DNA from: Pyropia haitanensis
Lineage: Eukaryota > Rhodophyta > Bangiophyceae > Bangiales > Bangiaceae
Length of the DNA stretch: 20,644 nucleotides
Direction of reading: 5' to 3'
NCBI GenBank assembly: GCA_008729055.1
Contig: SDUX01000079.1
Span: 1-20,644, forward strand
The notes under the pieces were generated by a model. The model saw only the letters and a list, made by a program, of their open reading frames with translations, ran no database searches and was not told the origin of the DNA. The translations under genes and the position numbers were made by a program. Positions 1 through 8,860 of this stretch are shown here, in pieces (positions within the stretch are counted from its first letter, which is position 1; each line of letters begins with the position of its first letter).

Positions 1-843
1 CCATGTCGCTTGCGCCCCACTCCGAGCCGACCGCGCTCTACCTCGTCCCGCGCCCCGGGAGCGCGGCGGCCGCGGCTGGCGTCGGCACGACCGTCCGGTA
101 CTTGGTCAATGGGTTTGCGTTTCACCACGCCAACGCGTACGAGGCGGAGGGGGAGCTGGTGGTCGACTCGTTCGTGGCGCCCGACTTTTTGGGGTCCCGC
201 CTCGCCACCGCCGACTACTCGAACGTCGACTATGACGCGATGCGGCCGACGCCGCTGCTGCGGTACCGTGTGCCACTGCCGGATGCCAGGCGGCGGCGGG
301 TCGGCGCCGCGGCCGCCATTGCGGCCGGCAACCGCCGCGGCGGGGATGAGCAAGGCCAACCCCGCGGCTGGGGAGGTTGAGCCGCCCCGGCCGCTCGGGG
401 GACTTTCCGACCATCCACCCCGCAGTCGCCGGCCGCCCGTACCGCTACGCCTACCACGCGTTGTCTCACATGTGGGGAGATGGGGATGAGGGTCCCGTTC
501 GGTCCTACGCCTTGGGCGGGCTGGCGCGCACCGACGTGACGGGGGGCGGGGATGACGCTGAGTGGTGGGCGGGACCGTCGACTATTGTGGGGGAGCCGTC
601 TTTGTGGCCCGTGATACCTCAAGGGCGGCTTACGCGGTGCCGCCACGGCCACCAGGGGCGGCCGAGGAGGTGGAAGGGGATGGGTGGGTGTTGTCGCTGT
701 GCTATGACGGCACCCGGCGGGCGTCGGTGCTTCACATCTTGGAAGCGGACGACCTCGCGGCGGGGCCGGTTTGTACCCTGCAGCTGCCCGCGGTCATGCC
801 CATGACTATCCACGGGACTTGGACGCCAGACCAGCTGCTCTAG
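1..843 (+). CDS. Carotenoid cleavage dioxygenase, C-terminal part (5' end outside window)
   Basis: This is the C-terminal part of a carotenoid oxygenase (RPE65/CCD/NCED family), non-heme iron enzymes that cleave carotenoid double bases of the polyene chain oxidatively to apocarotenoids. The first segment, open from base 3, has the family motif FHHANAYEAEGELVVD, whose His is the third iron ligand. The second, from about 400, reads DFPTIHPAVAGRPYRYAY, matching the family's 'fPrinP.y.g.pyRYaY'. The third, from about 596, reads GDGWVLSLCYDG and ends IHGTWTPDQLL, carrying the fourth iron His; it stops with TAG at 841-843. The first two iron His would lie upstream of the window. The Met near base 3 is internal to the family alignment, not the start. 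The reading frame changes twice, around 340-400 and at the G run near 590. These could be homopolymer errors, short introns or decay; because family motifs resume in all three frames, I favour errors or introns. Substrate cannot be inferred. Confidence 0.82.
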
Positions 844-999
844 GTGGGACTGGGGGGGATGCGTGTGATGTGGAGTCAATCTGCGAGATGTGATGTTTCA
901 TACGTACATGTGGAAGGGTGGAACGTGAAGTTGCTTGTCGTTATCTACTGCCTGTCGCTGGTGCTCATCGTGGTTGGCCGGCGCAACGAATTTCACGGC

Positions 1000-1004
1000 A
1001 AAAA
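1000..1004 (-). terminator. Pol III terminator (T5) after tRNA-Leu fragment, copy 1
   Basis: Five A on the plus strand give a T5 run on the minus strand, 10 bases after the tRNA discriminator base. T4 or longer is the standard Pol III stop. It lies in sequence mostly unlike the flank of copy 2, as expected for a host tRNA trailer; a 9-base stretch containing the T run is shared. Confidence 0.5.
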
Positions 1005-1014
1005 CGATGCGCAA

Positions 1015-1088
1015 TGATGACGGCGAGATTCGAACTCGCGCCTCGAAAGACCAGTGCCTTAAACTGGCGCCTTGGATCGCTTTAGCTA
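1015..1088 (-). tRNA. tRNA-Leu(AAG), 3' portion lacking the 5' acceptor strand (copy 1 target)
   Basis: Read on the minus strand this matches a eukaryotic tRNA-Leu from position 8 onward: TA (8-9); D stem GCT/GGC with a 12-base loop; anticodon stem CCAGT/ACTGG with loop TTAAGGC, anticodon AAG (plus strand 1058-1060); an 11-base variable arm typical of class II tRNA; T stem GCGAG/CTCGC with loop TTCGAAT; 3' acceptor strand CGTCATC; discriminator A. CCA is not encoded. A-box-like (TAGCTAAAGCG) and B-box-like (AGTTCGAATCT) promoter elements are intact. No matching 5' acceptor strand precedes it; the preceding bases belong to the retrotransposon 3' UTR. It is either the 3' part of a tRNA gene split by the element or a tRNA-derived tail of the element. 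As it stands it cannot form a normal acceptor stem. Confidence 0.72.
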
Positions 1089-1154
1089 AGAGACGGCAAG
1101 TCCCACGACCTACTCCCTCGGGGATGGAGAGGGGGTAACCCCCCCCCCACTCCA

Positions 1155-4100
1155 CTACTCACCGATTCGGGCCAAGCCCGCAGTCAATCCCACACCATTC
1201 AAAGTAGCCCGCCCCCCCACCGGCGCGCTCCCACAACCAAAGCAACGGGCGTAGCCATTGGCCACGCCCCACGCGTGCGACCGCCAGATGGCGACCGACA
1301 CGTCACGCATCAGGCGCCCGCGCACCGCCGCCAAGTGCGGACCGCCAAGGGCGTCCCGCACCCAGCGGTCGGTGGCGGGGCCGACGCGGCCGTACGCCTC
1401 CCACACCAGTGGGGCGAACGCGTGCGGCGGCGTGGCGGGCGGAAGCGCGGGAGTGTACTTGGCCACCTTGGCCGCCTCCCGCGCCGCGCCCGCCACCACC
1501 CGCAGTGGGGCGTCGGCCACCCGCGCGGTGACCTCCCGCGCAGGGGGGACGCCACCGAGACGTCCCCCCACGTCACCCGCCCGCTGGCGCGGTGGCGGGC
1601 GCGGAGGTCGGGGCAGCCCGCCGCCCGTCCCGTCCAGCGCGCGCTCCACCACCACGTCCGCCCACGCGTCCGCGCGCTCCAGCGCCGCGGCCACCAGCCC
1701 CACAATCCGGTGGTGGAGCGCGGTGGCGCGCGGCGCCTGCAGCGGGCACCCAACCACAAAGTGGTGGCCCGCCGCGTCCACGTCGCCGCCGCAGCGACAG
1801 CGCGGCGGCGGCGGCGTCGAGCGGGGAGGGGCGCCCAACCACAGGCGCACCGCGACGCGCATGGCGGCGCCAGGTATGGCGGCGCCGCCCACCCCCTCCG
1901 TCGGCAGGGCGGCCAGCCACAGCGCCGCGCGGTGGCCTTGGCACGCGGCGAGGCCCGCCCGCCCCCACTGCGGTAGCTCGCGGTAGAGGCGGGCACGCCT
2001 CGCCGCGTGCGCGGCACACGACAGCTCGCGCTGCGTGACCGCCTCCTCCCCCTCCAGCAGCCGCCGCCAGGACGGCGGCGGCGAGTGCGGCCCCGCGTGG
2101 TGTGGGGCGTCAGCCCGACGTGAGCAGGTCACGTCGGGGCCGCACTCGGGGAAGGAGAGGGGGGCGACAGAGAGTGGGGGGGGGGAGGTCGCCGGCGGCG
2201 CCGCCCGCGCGGCCAGCCGCGCCCGGTGAGGCGGTCGGCCCGCCTCGCGCGGCGGGGCCGCCCAGAGCAGCCCCGTGTCGGGTGCCGCGGCGTGCGCCGC
2301 GACCGCCGCGTGCAGCTCCAGCAGGGAGCTGCACAGCGCGGCCACGCCCGCCGGCGGTGGAGGCGGCGGAGCGGCCGGGGCAGCCGGGGGCGAGGCCGCG
2401 TCGTCGGCCTCGTCCGGCGACGGCTCGACGCGGATGCGCCGGAGACGGCGCACCCCGGCCATGGCGTCCCCGGCCGGCGGCGGCAGTGCCGCCGGCGGGT
2501 CCACCGCCAGCGACGCCGGAACGCCGCGGCCACACGCGGGGGGCCGCCCGCCGCCGCGGCAGGCGTGTCGACCCTCGCGCGGGGGTGCGGGGGCGGCCGG
2601 GTGGCGGCGCGCGCGGGCGGGAAGCCGGCGGCGGGGGGTCAAACAAATGCCGCCGCCGCGCAGCACCGCGGGGCGCAGGCGGCGGCCGGGACGCACAGCC
2701 GCCGCTGGGGCGGCGCGTGCGGTCTTGGCGGCCATCCCCGTGCGCGGTCGGGCGCCGCCCGGCCGGCGGTGGGGAGCGCCGGCGGCAGCGGGCGCGTCGC
2801 TGCCACTGCGCCGGCGGCGGGCGCGGCGTCCGCGTCGTCCGCCGCCGGCAGCCGCAACAGACTGTCGCCGAGTGCGCGCAGGGCGGGCGAGTACGCCCGC
2901 CCCGCGCGCAGCGCGTCCACCCACGACGCCAGCGCGGCGGCCGGCGTCACGAGCGTGCGCCCGCCGATCCCCAGCCCCCCCATGGCGGGAGGGAGCGCCG
3001 CGCGCGCCGCAATGGCGTCGCGCGTGGCGGGCGTGTCGACCGCGTCGGTCAGCAGGCCCAACAGGGCCTGCTTCGCGTCGCGGTCGACGGCGCCCGCCAG
3101 CCGTGCGCCCCACACCAGTGGTAGCGCCCGCAGCCAGTAGTTGGGGCGGGGGCCGGCACACAGGCGCAGCAGCAGCAGCTGCGCCTGCAGCGCCGAGGCG
3201 GGCAGCGCCGCGATAGCGCGGCACAGCCCCGCCTGCTCCGCCGCCAGCCGGTCCACGCCCGCAGCGACAAACGCGTCCGCCCCGAGGGGGACGGAGAACT
3301 GCGTGGTCCCCCCCCCGCCCATTGCGCCGGCCAGCCGGCCGGCGCCGGCGCGCCGGCCGGCGACCAGCCGACGCTCTTGGCCGGCGCCAGCTCGGCGTCG
3401 ACGGCCGCCCCGACGGACGCGGCGGCGCCGACGAGGCGCTGCAGGTGAGCAGGGGGGCCGGCCGCGACCACGTCGTCGTGGAAGGCGCGGATGAGCAGCG
3501 TCGGCTGGGCGGCGCGCAGCCGCTCCAGCACCAGCCACAGGCCCGCCGCGTGCAGCAGCGGGCCGAGAGGGTCGCCCTGCTGGGCGCCCCGCTCGGCCCG
3601 CAGCCACAAGCGCGCGGGCGGTGTGGCCAGTGCGAGGGCGGACGCAGCACCGCAGCAGCCCATCCGTCGCCGCCCACCGGCGGCCGCGTCGTCAGCCGCA
3701 CCCGCGCGGCGGCCGCTGACGTCCTCTGCTGGCACGGCCCCCCCCGCCGTGGACGCGCGTGCCTGGCTCGGGCGGCGGGGGGGGTCCAGCCCCGTCCGCC
3801 GCCCAGCCGTATACGCACGGCCCCCCCCGCCGTAGGCCCACGAGAGGTACGGGCCTACGAGGGGGAGGGCGCGGCACAGCACCGCGTCCGCCGCCGCGCG
3901 CGACACCAGGTTGAAGGCGTTGCGGTAGTCCAATTGGACTACCGCATGCCCGGGGTGTTGGGCAGTGTGGGCCTCCAGCTCGTGGAGCAAGCGCTCGCAC
4001 GCGCTGGAGACCCCCACCCCCTGCTGCGTCGGCGCCAGCAGGCGCGCCGCCGCCCGCGCACAGTGCGCGCCAGGGCGGCGCGGGCCAGCTTGCGGAGCAC

Positions 4101-5831
4101 CTCCGGCATCCCGATGGGCCGGAGGCGGGGCAGACCGTCCTCCCCTGCCCGCCAGGCTTGGCCAGCAGGAGGAGGTCTGCCCCCGCCAGCGCGTGCGTGG
4201 CGGCTCGGGGGACGCGCGCCACGGCGGCGTCCCCCGCCAACAGCAGCACCACCCCACCAGCGAGTCCCTCCCTCCTCCCCCAGCGCCCACAGGTGCTCCG
4301 TCCGGAGACCGGACGGGCCGGGGGAGGAGCCGCGCGGCGCCGCCCGGATGGCGTCCACCGCGGCGGCACGGGTGACGGCGGTGGGCACGTCACCCGCCTC
4401 GCCAAACGCCGCCGCCCGCGACAGCTCGGCCGGGAAGGCCGCCTCGACAGAGGCCGCCGTCGCCAGGCCGGCCGTCGCGGGCGGGAAGAGCGTGCGCGCC
4501 TTTGCCCACACGGCGGGCGTCTGCGGCGCGGGCGGGTTGGCCGTCAGGGCGCGGGCAGCCGCGCCCAGACGACCGGCGCGCACAAGCCGCAGCGCCCGCC
4601 GCTGGGCGGCCGTCGTCTCGCCGCTCGTGGCCGTCCGTGCCGGCCGGCCGCCGTCGCGGCGGACGGGCGCACGTCGCCCGCCGGGGCGCCACACTCCCGC
4701 GTCGCGGTCGGCGAGGGCGCGGCAAAGTCGCCGCCCAGCACCGCCGCCGCGCGCGCCGCGTGCGACAGGGCGGGCGCCGATTCGCCATCGGGCGCGGCGG
4801 TGGCCGGCGCGTGCAGCAGCAGCGACGGCAGCAGCAGCAGCCACAGCCACGCCGCCTGCCGCGCCGGCTCCCGCCGCGCCCAGTCGAGCGCCTCGGCGGC
4901 CAGTGCCCGCCACGGCGCCAGCAGTGCGGACGGCACGTGCGGCACCGTGCGGGCGCCGGACGCCGTCAGCGGCGCCCACGACGCGCCAGGCGGGGCGGCG
5001 CGCAGCAGGAACGCGTCGCGCGCGCGCGCCCAGGCGGCGTGGTCGACCGTGAAGAGGTCGGCTCGCCTGGGCGCGCGCACGTCCGCCCCGCGCTCTCGCC
5101 GCCCTCGTCGCCGCGGCCACCGCCGCCGCCACGCAGCCGCAGCCCCGCAAGCCCGTCGCCCCGTCGCGCGCCAACGCGCGCTCCTGCGAGCGCCCGTGGG
5201 GCGGGCAGCGCGCGCGCCCGGCTTTAGCGCGGCACTTTTCTCAGAGCAAGTCAACGCCGACGCGTGCTCGAGGCCCCCAGCCGCGCGAACGGTGCGCCAC
5301 TGCAGCCCCAGGCTCCAGTCCAGCAGCAGCCGCACGCGCGCTGCTGGCCGCCGTCTTCAGCCGGCACTTTGGCTCGTGAGAGCGCAGTGCCGACTGCACC
5401 GCTGCAGGGCTGCCGCTCTGCCAGCACGTGCGCTGTGCGGAGGTGCACCAGCGACCGCTGGTCGGTCAGCGGCGCCGTCAGCACCACCGTGCATCGCGCG
5501 GCAGGGCATCTGCCGGGCGCCGTGACGGTGGCGCAGTCGGCGCCGCCGCCGTCCGCCGCGGTCGCCGGCGCGGCGGTGCGCGCGCTGTCGGCGTCGCCGC
5601 GGCCGTCCCCGTCGCGGGCGCCGCTACGGGCGCCCGCCACCGCCGCCACCCGACCACCGGATGCGGTGGCGGCGGGTGCCCTCAGGTCGGCTCGGGGCAC
5701 GCTCGGACGCGCGCCGCCCCCCCCCCCCGCGGGGAAGGGGGGGCGCAGCGTCCGCTGCCGCCGCGGCGCGTGCCGGCTCAGACGCCGACGCACGCTGCCC
5801 CTGCGGCGGCAGAGCGACGGGCGTCACTCAT
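1155..5831 (-). pseudogene. ORF2 of copy 1: zinc fingers, reverse transcriptase, endonuclease (broken)
   Basis: Same protein as ORF2 of copy 2, but broken in several places. From ATG 5831-5829 the frame ends within about 18 codons because of one extra G. The zinc-finger region (about 5112-5400) has lost the CxxC of finger two and carries foreign-looking sequence. The RT is spread over at least two frames: VVQLDYRNAF, GAQQGDPLGP and FHDDVV in one (about 3430-3930), and the thumb-like segment with LLLLRLCAGPRPNYWLRALP in another (about 3110-3190). The 887-codon open frame ending at 1155 is correct only in its downstream part, from about 2735 on. In the nuclease, a 2-base and a 1-base deletion (near 1610 and 1540) keep the overall frame but replace RPD...WGD with unrelated residues, so the nuclease should be dead. 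The stop is TAG at 1155-1157. Confidence 0.8.
5824..5831 (-). promoter_or_regulatory. ORF1 stop / ORF2 start overlap, copy 1
   Basis: On the minus strand ATGAGTGA contains the ORF2 ATG and, in the other frame, the ORF1 TGA. The arrangement is conserved in copy 2. It suggests that ORF2 is translated by termination-reinitiation after ORF1, as reported for some LINEs with overlapping ORFs; that is inference. Confidence 0.5.
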
Positions 5832-7641
5832 GGCGACGCCCGTCGCTTGCGTGGGGCGCCGCCGCGGGCCCGGCCGGCGCGATCCCGGCGGGCGACGCGG
5901 CCGACTCGGTCGGCGCATCGCCCGGCGGACCGGCGGCAGCGGGCGCGGTGGGCGCGACGGCGGCAGGCGCAGAGGCGCCCGCAGGGGGTTGGCCAGGCGC
6001 GCCAGCGGGGGCAGCAGTATCGGCGGGGGCAGCCGCAGGGGGCGGGGCGGCCGCGGCAGACGTGGCCGCCCCGGCCGGCGGACGACCGTCGAGGTCGTCC
6101 GGCAGCCGGGGTGACCGCCATCGCCGCGGCGGCCGCGCCAGCAGCGGCCGCCTCCGCCGGCCGCGGGGTTGTGCCGACGGGCCGCGGGCCCGCCGTCGCA
6201 CCGACGGGCACAGCGACCACGGTGGGGCGGCCGGCGGGGGCGCCGCGGTGGCAGGCCGCTCGGCAGGCGGTGCCGGCGTCGCCGGCGCCAGCGCGGACGG
6301 CACGCGCGCGCCAGCGGGCGGCGACGCCGGCCGGGGGCGCGCGGGGACGCGAGGAGGGGCGGCCGCCGTCGCCAGTGCCGCCGCCGCCTCGGTCCGCCGG
6401 CGCTTACGCGCCGGCAGCCGGGCGTCGGGGTCGCCGTCGGCTGCCCCCGCGGCGGGGCGCGGCAGCGTGGCCGGCAGGCGGGGGCCCGGCAGCGGCGTCA
6501 GCGCCGCCGCCAGCGTGGTGGCGGCGAGCGCCAGCGGGATCGGTGTGGCGGGCGGGGGAAGCGGCGCCGGCGCGGCGGCAGCCGCAGCCGCCGCCGCTGC
6601 CGCCGGCACACCCGCGCCGGCAGGCCCAGGCCGCCCGGCGGACGCGGCGGGGACGACCCCCTCCATGGCGTCGGCAGACACCGTGGCGGGGGGCGCAGCC
6701 GCGACCGCCGCGGCGGCAGCGGCGGGGGGGGGGGCGGGGGCGGGCGCAGAGGCGGGGCGGCCCGCCAGGGGGACGCTGGCCGCGTTGGCACCGCCCGCCC
6801 CCTCGACGCCCTCCATCGGGGAGGGCGTCGCCGCCGCGCCCGCCGGCCGGACCGTGGCGGCGGGCGCAGCCGCGGCAGCGCCGTGGCCAGCACGGCGGCG
6901 CCGCGACCGCGAGCGGCGGCGGCCGCCGGTCACCCCGGCGGCGGCCGCGTCGGCAGGGGTGCCGGCCGCGGTCGCGCGGGCGGCAGCCGCAGGGGTGGCA
7001 CCCGCCGCGGCGCCGTCGGTAGCAGCAGCGGCCGGCGCCGGGCCGGCAGCCGGCGCGCCGCCGGCCGCGACCTCGGCAGGGGCTGCGGTCACGGCGGCGG
7101 GCGGGGCCGCCGCGGGCGCGGTTGCCCCCCCGGCGGCGTGCGTCGCCAGCGCGCCCTCGATGTGGGCGCGCAGCGACGCACGCAGGTGGGGGGGCATGGC
7201 CGGCCTCACCGCCAGCTGCTCGAGCTTGGCGGTGAGGCGGCGGCGGCAAAAGTCCGCCGCCACGCCCGACGCGTCGGCGCCCGTCAGGCCCGCCCGGCGG
7301 CGCGACCCGAGGAGCTTGGCACTCCACGGGTCGGCGCCGGGCAGCAGGCGCAGCACCGACGCGGCGGGGCCGGCGCACACCGCGGCGCGAAACGCGGCCG
7401 CCGCGGTGGCCACGACGGTCACCGCGGCGGTGGCGCCAAAGCGGTCGACGTCCGCCACGTGGCGGACGTCGACCCCGGTGAGGTCGGCCACCGCCGCGCG
7501 GAGGCGGTGGGCGCGGGCGTCGCGGGACACCCCCGAGACATAAATTGTCTCGAGGGGTACCGCGAGCGCCGGCCGCGGCCGGCTGCGGGTGAGTTCCGCA
7601 GCGGCCGCAGCCGCGCGCGCGGCGGGATCGGCGAGGGGGGG
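5824..7641 (-). CDS. ORF1 of retrotransposon copy 1, Ala/Pro-rich basic protein
   Basis: The frame is open for 568 codons from 7530 to TGA 5826-5824 and probably reaches further upstream through AELTRSRPRPALAVPLETIYVSG. No ATG start is visible. The N-terminal part (IYVSG...LRAAVADLTGVDVRHVADVDRFG...) has the look of a small beta-alpha-beta RNA-binding fold, followed by a helical segment (LLGSRRRAGLTGAD...FCRRRLTAKLEQLA). The rest is low-complexity Ala/Pro/Gly with two basic patches, GGRRRSRSRRRRAG and PARKRRRTEA, which could bind RNA or act as nuclear localisation signals. A nucleic-acid chaperone or RNP role is expected for ORF1 proteins of LINEs; I see no zinc knuckle. Near 6100-6230 the frame departs from copy 2, which keeps the better reading. 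Confidence 0.6.
   Translation of the reverse strand, partial: PPLADPAARAAAAAAELTRSRPRPALAVPLETIYVSGVSRDARAHRLRAAVADLTGVDVRHVADVDRFGATAAVTVVATAAAAFRAAVCAGPAASVLRLLPGADPWSAKLLGSRRRAGLTGADASGVAADFCRRRLTAKLEQLAVRPAMPPHLRASLRAHIEGALATHAAGGATAPAAAPPAAVTAAPAEVAAGGAPAAGPAPAAAATDGAAAGATPAAAARATAAGTPADAAAAGVTGGRRRSRSRRRRAGHGAAAAAPAATVRPAGAAATPSPMEGVEGAGGANAASVPLAGRPASAPAPAPPPAAAAAAVAAAPPATVSADAMEGVVPAASAGRPGPAGAGVPAAAAAAAAAAAPAPLPPPATPIPLALAATTLAAALTPLPGPRLPATLPRPAAGAADGDPDARLPARKRRRTEAAAALATAAAPPRVPARPRPASPPAGARVPSALAPATPAPPAERPATAAPPPAAPPWSLCPSVRRRARGPSAQPRGRRRRPLLARPPRRWRSPRLPDDLDGRPPAGAATSAAAAPPPAAAPADTAAPAGAPGQPPAGASAPAAVAPTAPAAAGPPGDAPTESAASPAGIAPAGPAAAPHASDGRRHE
7443..7474. repeat. Perfect 32-bp palindrome inside ORF1, copy 1
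   Basis: The left arm GGTCGACGTCCGCCAC is followed with no spacer by its exact reverse complement. It lies in ORF1 and encodes VDVRHVADVD. It is identical in copy 2. Confidence 0.9.
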
Positions 7642-8600
7642 GGGCTGGACAGCGCCCGCCCCCCCCCCCCCACAGCCCCGACCGCGCCGCCACCCCGCCC
7701 ACCACCGTCGCCACCCGCACGCCGCCCGCCGACACCCGCCCGACGCGCACCCCCGACCACCTGCCAGCCCGCACCTCCGTCACCCCCGGCACGCGCACCC
7801 CCCCCAGCACTCGCCCCCACAGCGTCCACTCCCGCCCCCCCCCCCCCGCACGCGCACCCGCCGCCAGGGAAGCCCCGTCCGGGCCGCCAGGAAGAAAGCC
7901 TTGCGGTTCCGCTGCCGCTCCCTCAGGGCTGCCAGCGCGGGGGGGGAGGGGGGTGACGCGGGGCGGGTGGCTTTGGGGACGGCGGCCGGAGCCGCATTAG
8001 CGTCCCGCACGGGGGCGGCGGCAGAGCCGCCACCCCCGCGCAAACGGGCGCCGCGCTGCACGACCCCCGCCCAGGTGGTGCCCCCCCCCCCTGAGGGGGG
8101 AGGACAAGAACCCCCAGGCGGGGCGGCGCCGGCAGGCCCGCGAGCCCCGTCTACCCCCCCCCCCCCCACCCCACGCCCGCCCTGGCCTTGAGGATGTACC
8201 GGTAGAGCCCGCTGCCCGCCGTCAGCCGCTGCCGCGTCCGCACCACCACCCGAATCAGCCCCCCCCCCGACGGCCGGCGCCGCGACGCCCAGCACAGCCA
8301 CCGCACCCGCCGCACCCGCCACGCCGCGGCCGCCCACAGCACCGCCGGCGGACGCAGCACGACCGCCAACCGCCGCCCGGGCGCCCCCGACGCGGGAGGA
8401 CGCCGCCACCGCCGCACAGGCGGACAGGAGGGCGGACGCGCCCGGCCGCCCAGCGCCTCCCGCCGCCGCAGCGGCGGGTGCCGCCGCCCCCGCGGGCGGT
8501 GGCCCCGTGCACCCCGTAGAGGGGGGCGGCGCCGACCCAGCCGCACCGCCAGCTTCGGCTAAGCACCCCCTGGGGGGCCCCAGGGGGCTGCCAAGGTCAT
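7642..8600 (-). other. 5' part of copy 1, possible upstream extension of ORF1
   Basis: No single clean frame covers this stretch. Open segments that look coding appear in turn in three frames: about 8546-8180 (ends GLYRYILKARAGVGW), about 8150-7880 (contains LAALRERQRNRKAFFLAART), and about 7800-7690 (GVRVPGVTEVRAGRWSGVRV). Long G runs on the sense strand separate them, and their lengths differ between the copies. One upstream ORF1 section broken by homopolymer indels is plausible. The nearest upstream ATG (8600-8598) runs only 13 codons to TAG in the sequence given. It could also be untranslated leader. Confidence 0.35.
8566..8587. repeat. 10-bp inverted repeat (hairpin) in 5' leader, copy 1
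   Basis: CCCCCTGGGG, a 2-base spacer GG, then the exact reverse complement CCCCAGGGGG. It would form a very stable hairpin in the element RNA just after the short ATG frame at 8600. It is conserved in copy 2. Confidence 0.8.
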
Positions 8601-8853
8601 AGCGCCCGCCCCCCTCGCGGGGGGAAGCGCCGTCACGTAAACAGCTCGCAGCAGCGCGCGCAAAGGGCGAAAAGTCGGGTGCCGACAGTCAGGAAACCCC
8701 CAACGTCGACACCTGATTGGCCCAAATCATCTCGAAAACCGCTGTCAATAGCTCAGACCGGCGCCGAAAATTCGTTTTCGACGCCGCCCCGACCGCGACG
8801 TCGACGATCGCGTCGACGCCGCGCGCTACAGACACAACAACCGCCCGATCCGC
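8601..8853 (-). promoter_or_regulatory. 5' leader and probable internal promoter, copy 1
   Basis: This 250-base start of the element is far less GC-rich than the rest and conserved in both copies. It has a CCAAT box on the sense strand (plus 8716-8720, GGCCAATCAG) and no TATA box. LINEs need promoters inside their 5' end, so this is the natural place. A second C6/G6 hairpin lies near 8610-8627. An open frame runs through it from the flank to TGA at 8689-8691, but there is no ATG inside the element before codon 40 or so. Confidence 0.4.
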
Positions 8854-8860
8854 CGCCATC
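8854..8860 (-). other. Candidate 5' acceptor strand of the tRNA-Leu gene split by copy 1
   Basis: On the minus strand GATGGCG abuts the first base shared by the two elements. It pairs along its full length with the acceptor 3' strand CGTCATC at 1016-1022, with one G-U pair. With equal base frequencies a 7-mer at one fixed place does this about once in 2,000 times. Joined with 1088-1015 it would give an 81-base tRNA-Leu without deletion or target duplication. Confidence 0.5.

Larger units (their letters stand above)
1089..8853 (-). mobile_element. Non-LTR retrotransposon with restriction-like endonuclease, copy 1 (degraded)
   Basis: The boundaries come from comparison with copy 2 at 9031-16769. 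The copies are nearly identical up to 8853/16769 and diverge sharply beyond. At the other end they stay identical through the tRNA-Leu block to 1014/8956. Sense-strand order is 5' leader (8853 to about 8600), ORF1, overlapping ORF2, and a 66-base 3' UTR (1154-1089). There are no terminal repeats and no poly(A) tail, and I see no target-site duplication. The RT plus a C-terminal zinc knuckle and RPD-x14-D nuclease place it with R2/R4/NeSL-like elements that use target-primed reverse transcription; the exact clade is unresolved. This copy has many frameshifts, a scrambled nuclease motif and a rearranged zinc-finger region. Confidence 0.85.

Noticed and set aside
1015..1088. Independent tRNA-derived SINE at the element end
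   Set aside because: There is no SINE body or tail beyond the tRNA 3' end, and the sequence stops at the discriminator in both copies. It remains a weaker alternative to the split-tRNA model.
1155..3818. 887-codon minus-strand frame taken as one intact protein
   Set aside because: Its first part is the RT region read in the wrong frame; only from about 2735 downward does it match the protein of copy 2.
3322..7543. Long plus-strand frames of 576, 455 and 759 codons across copy 1
   Set aside because: Antisense shadows of the element ORFs, with low-complexity translation and no conserved motif.
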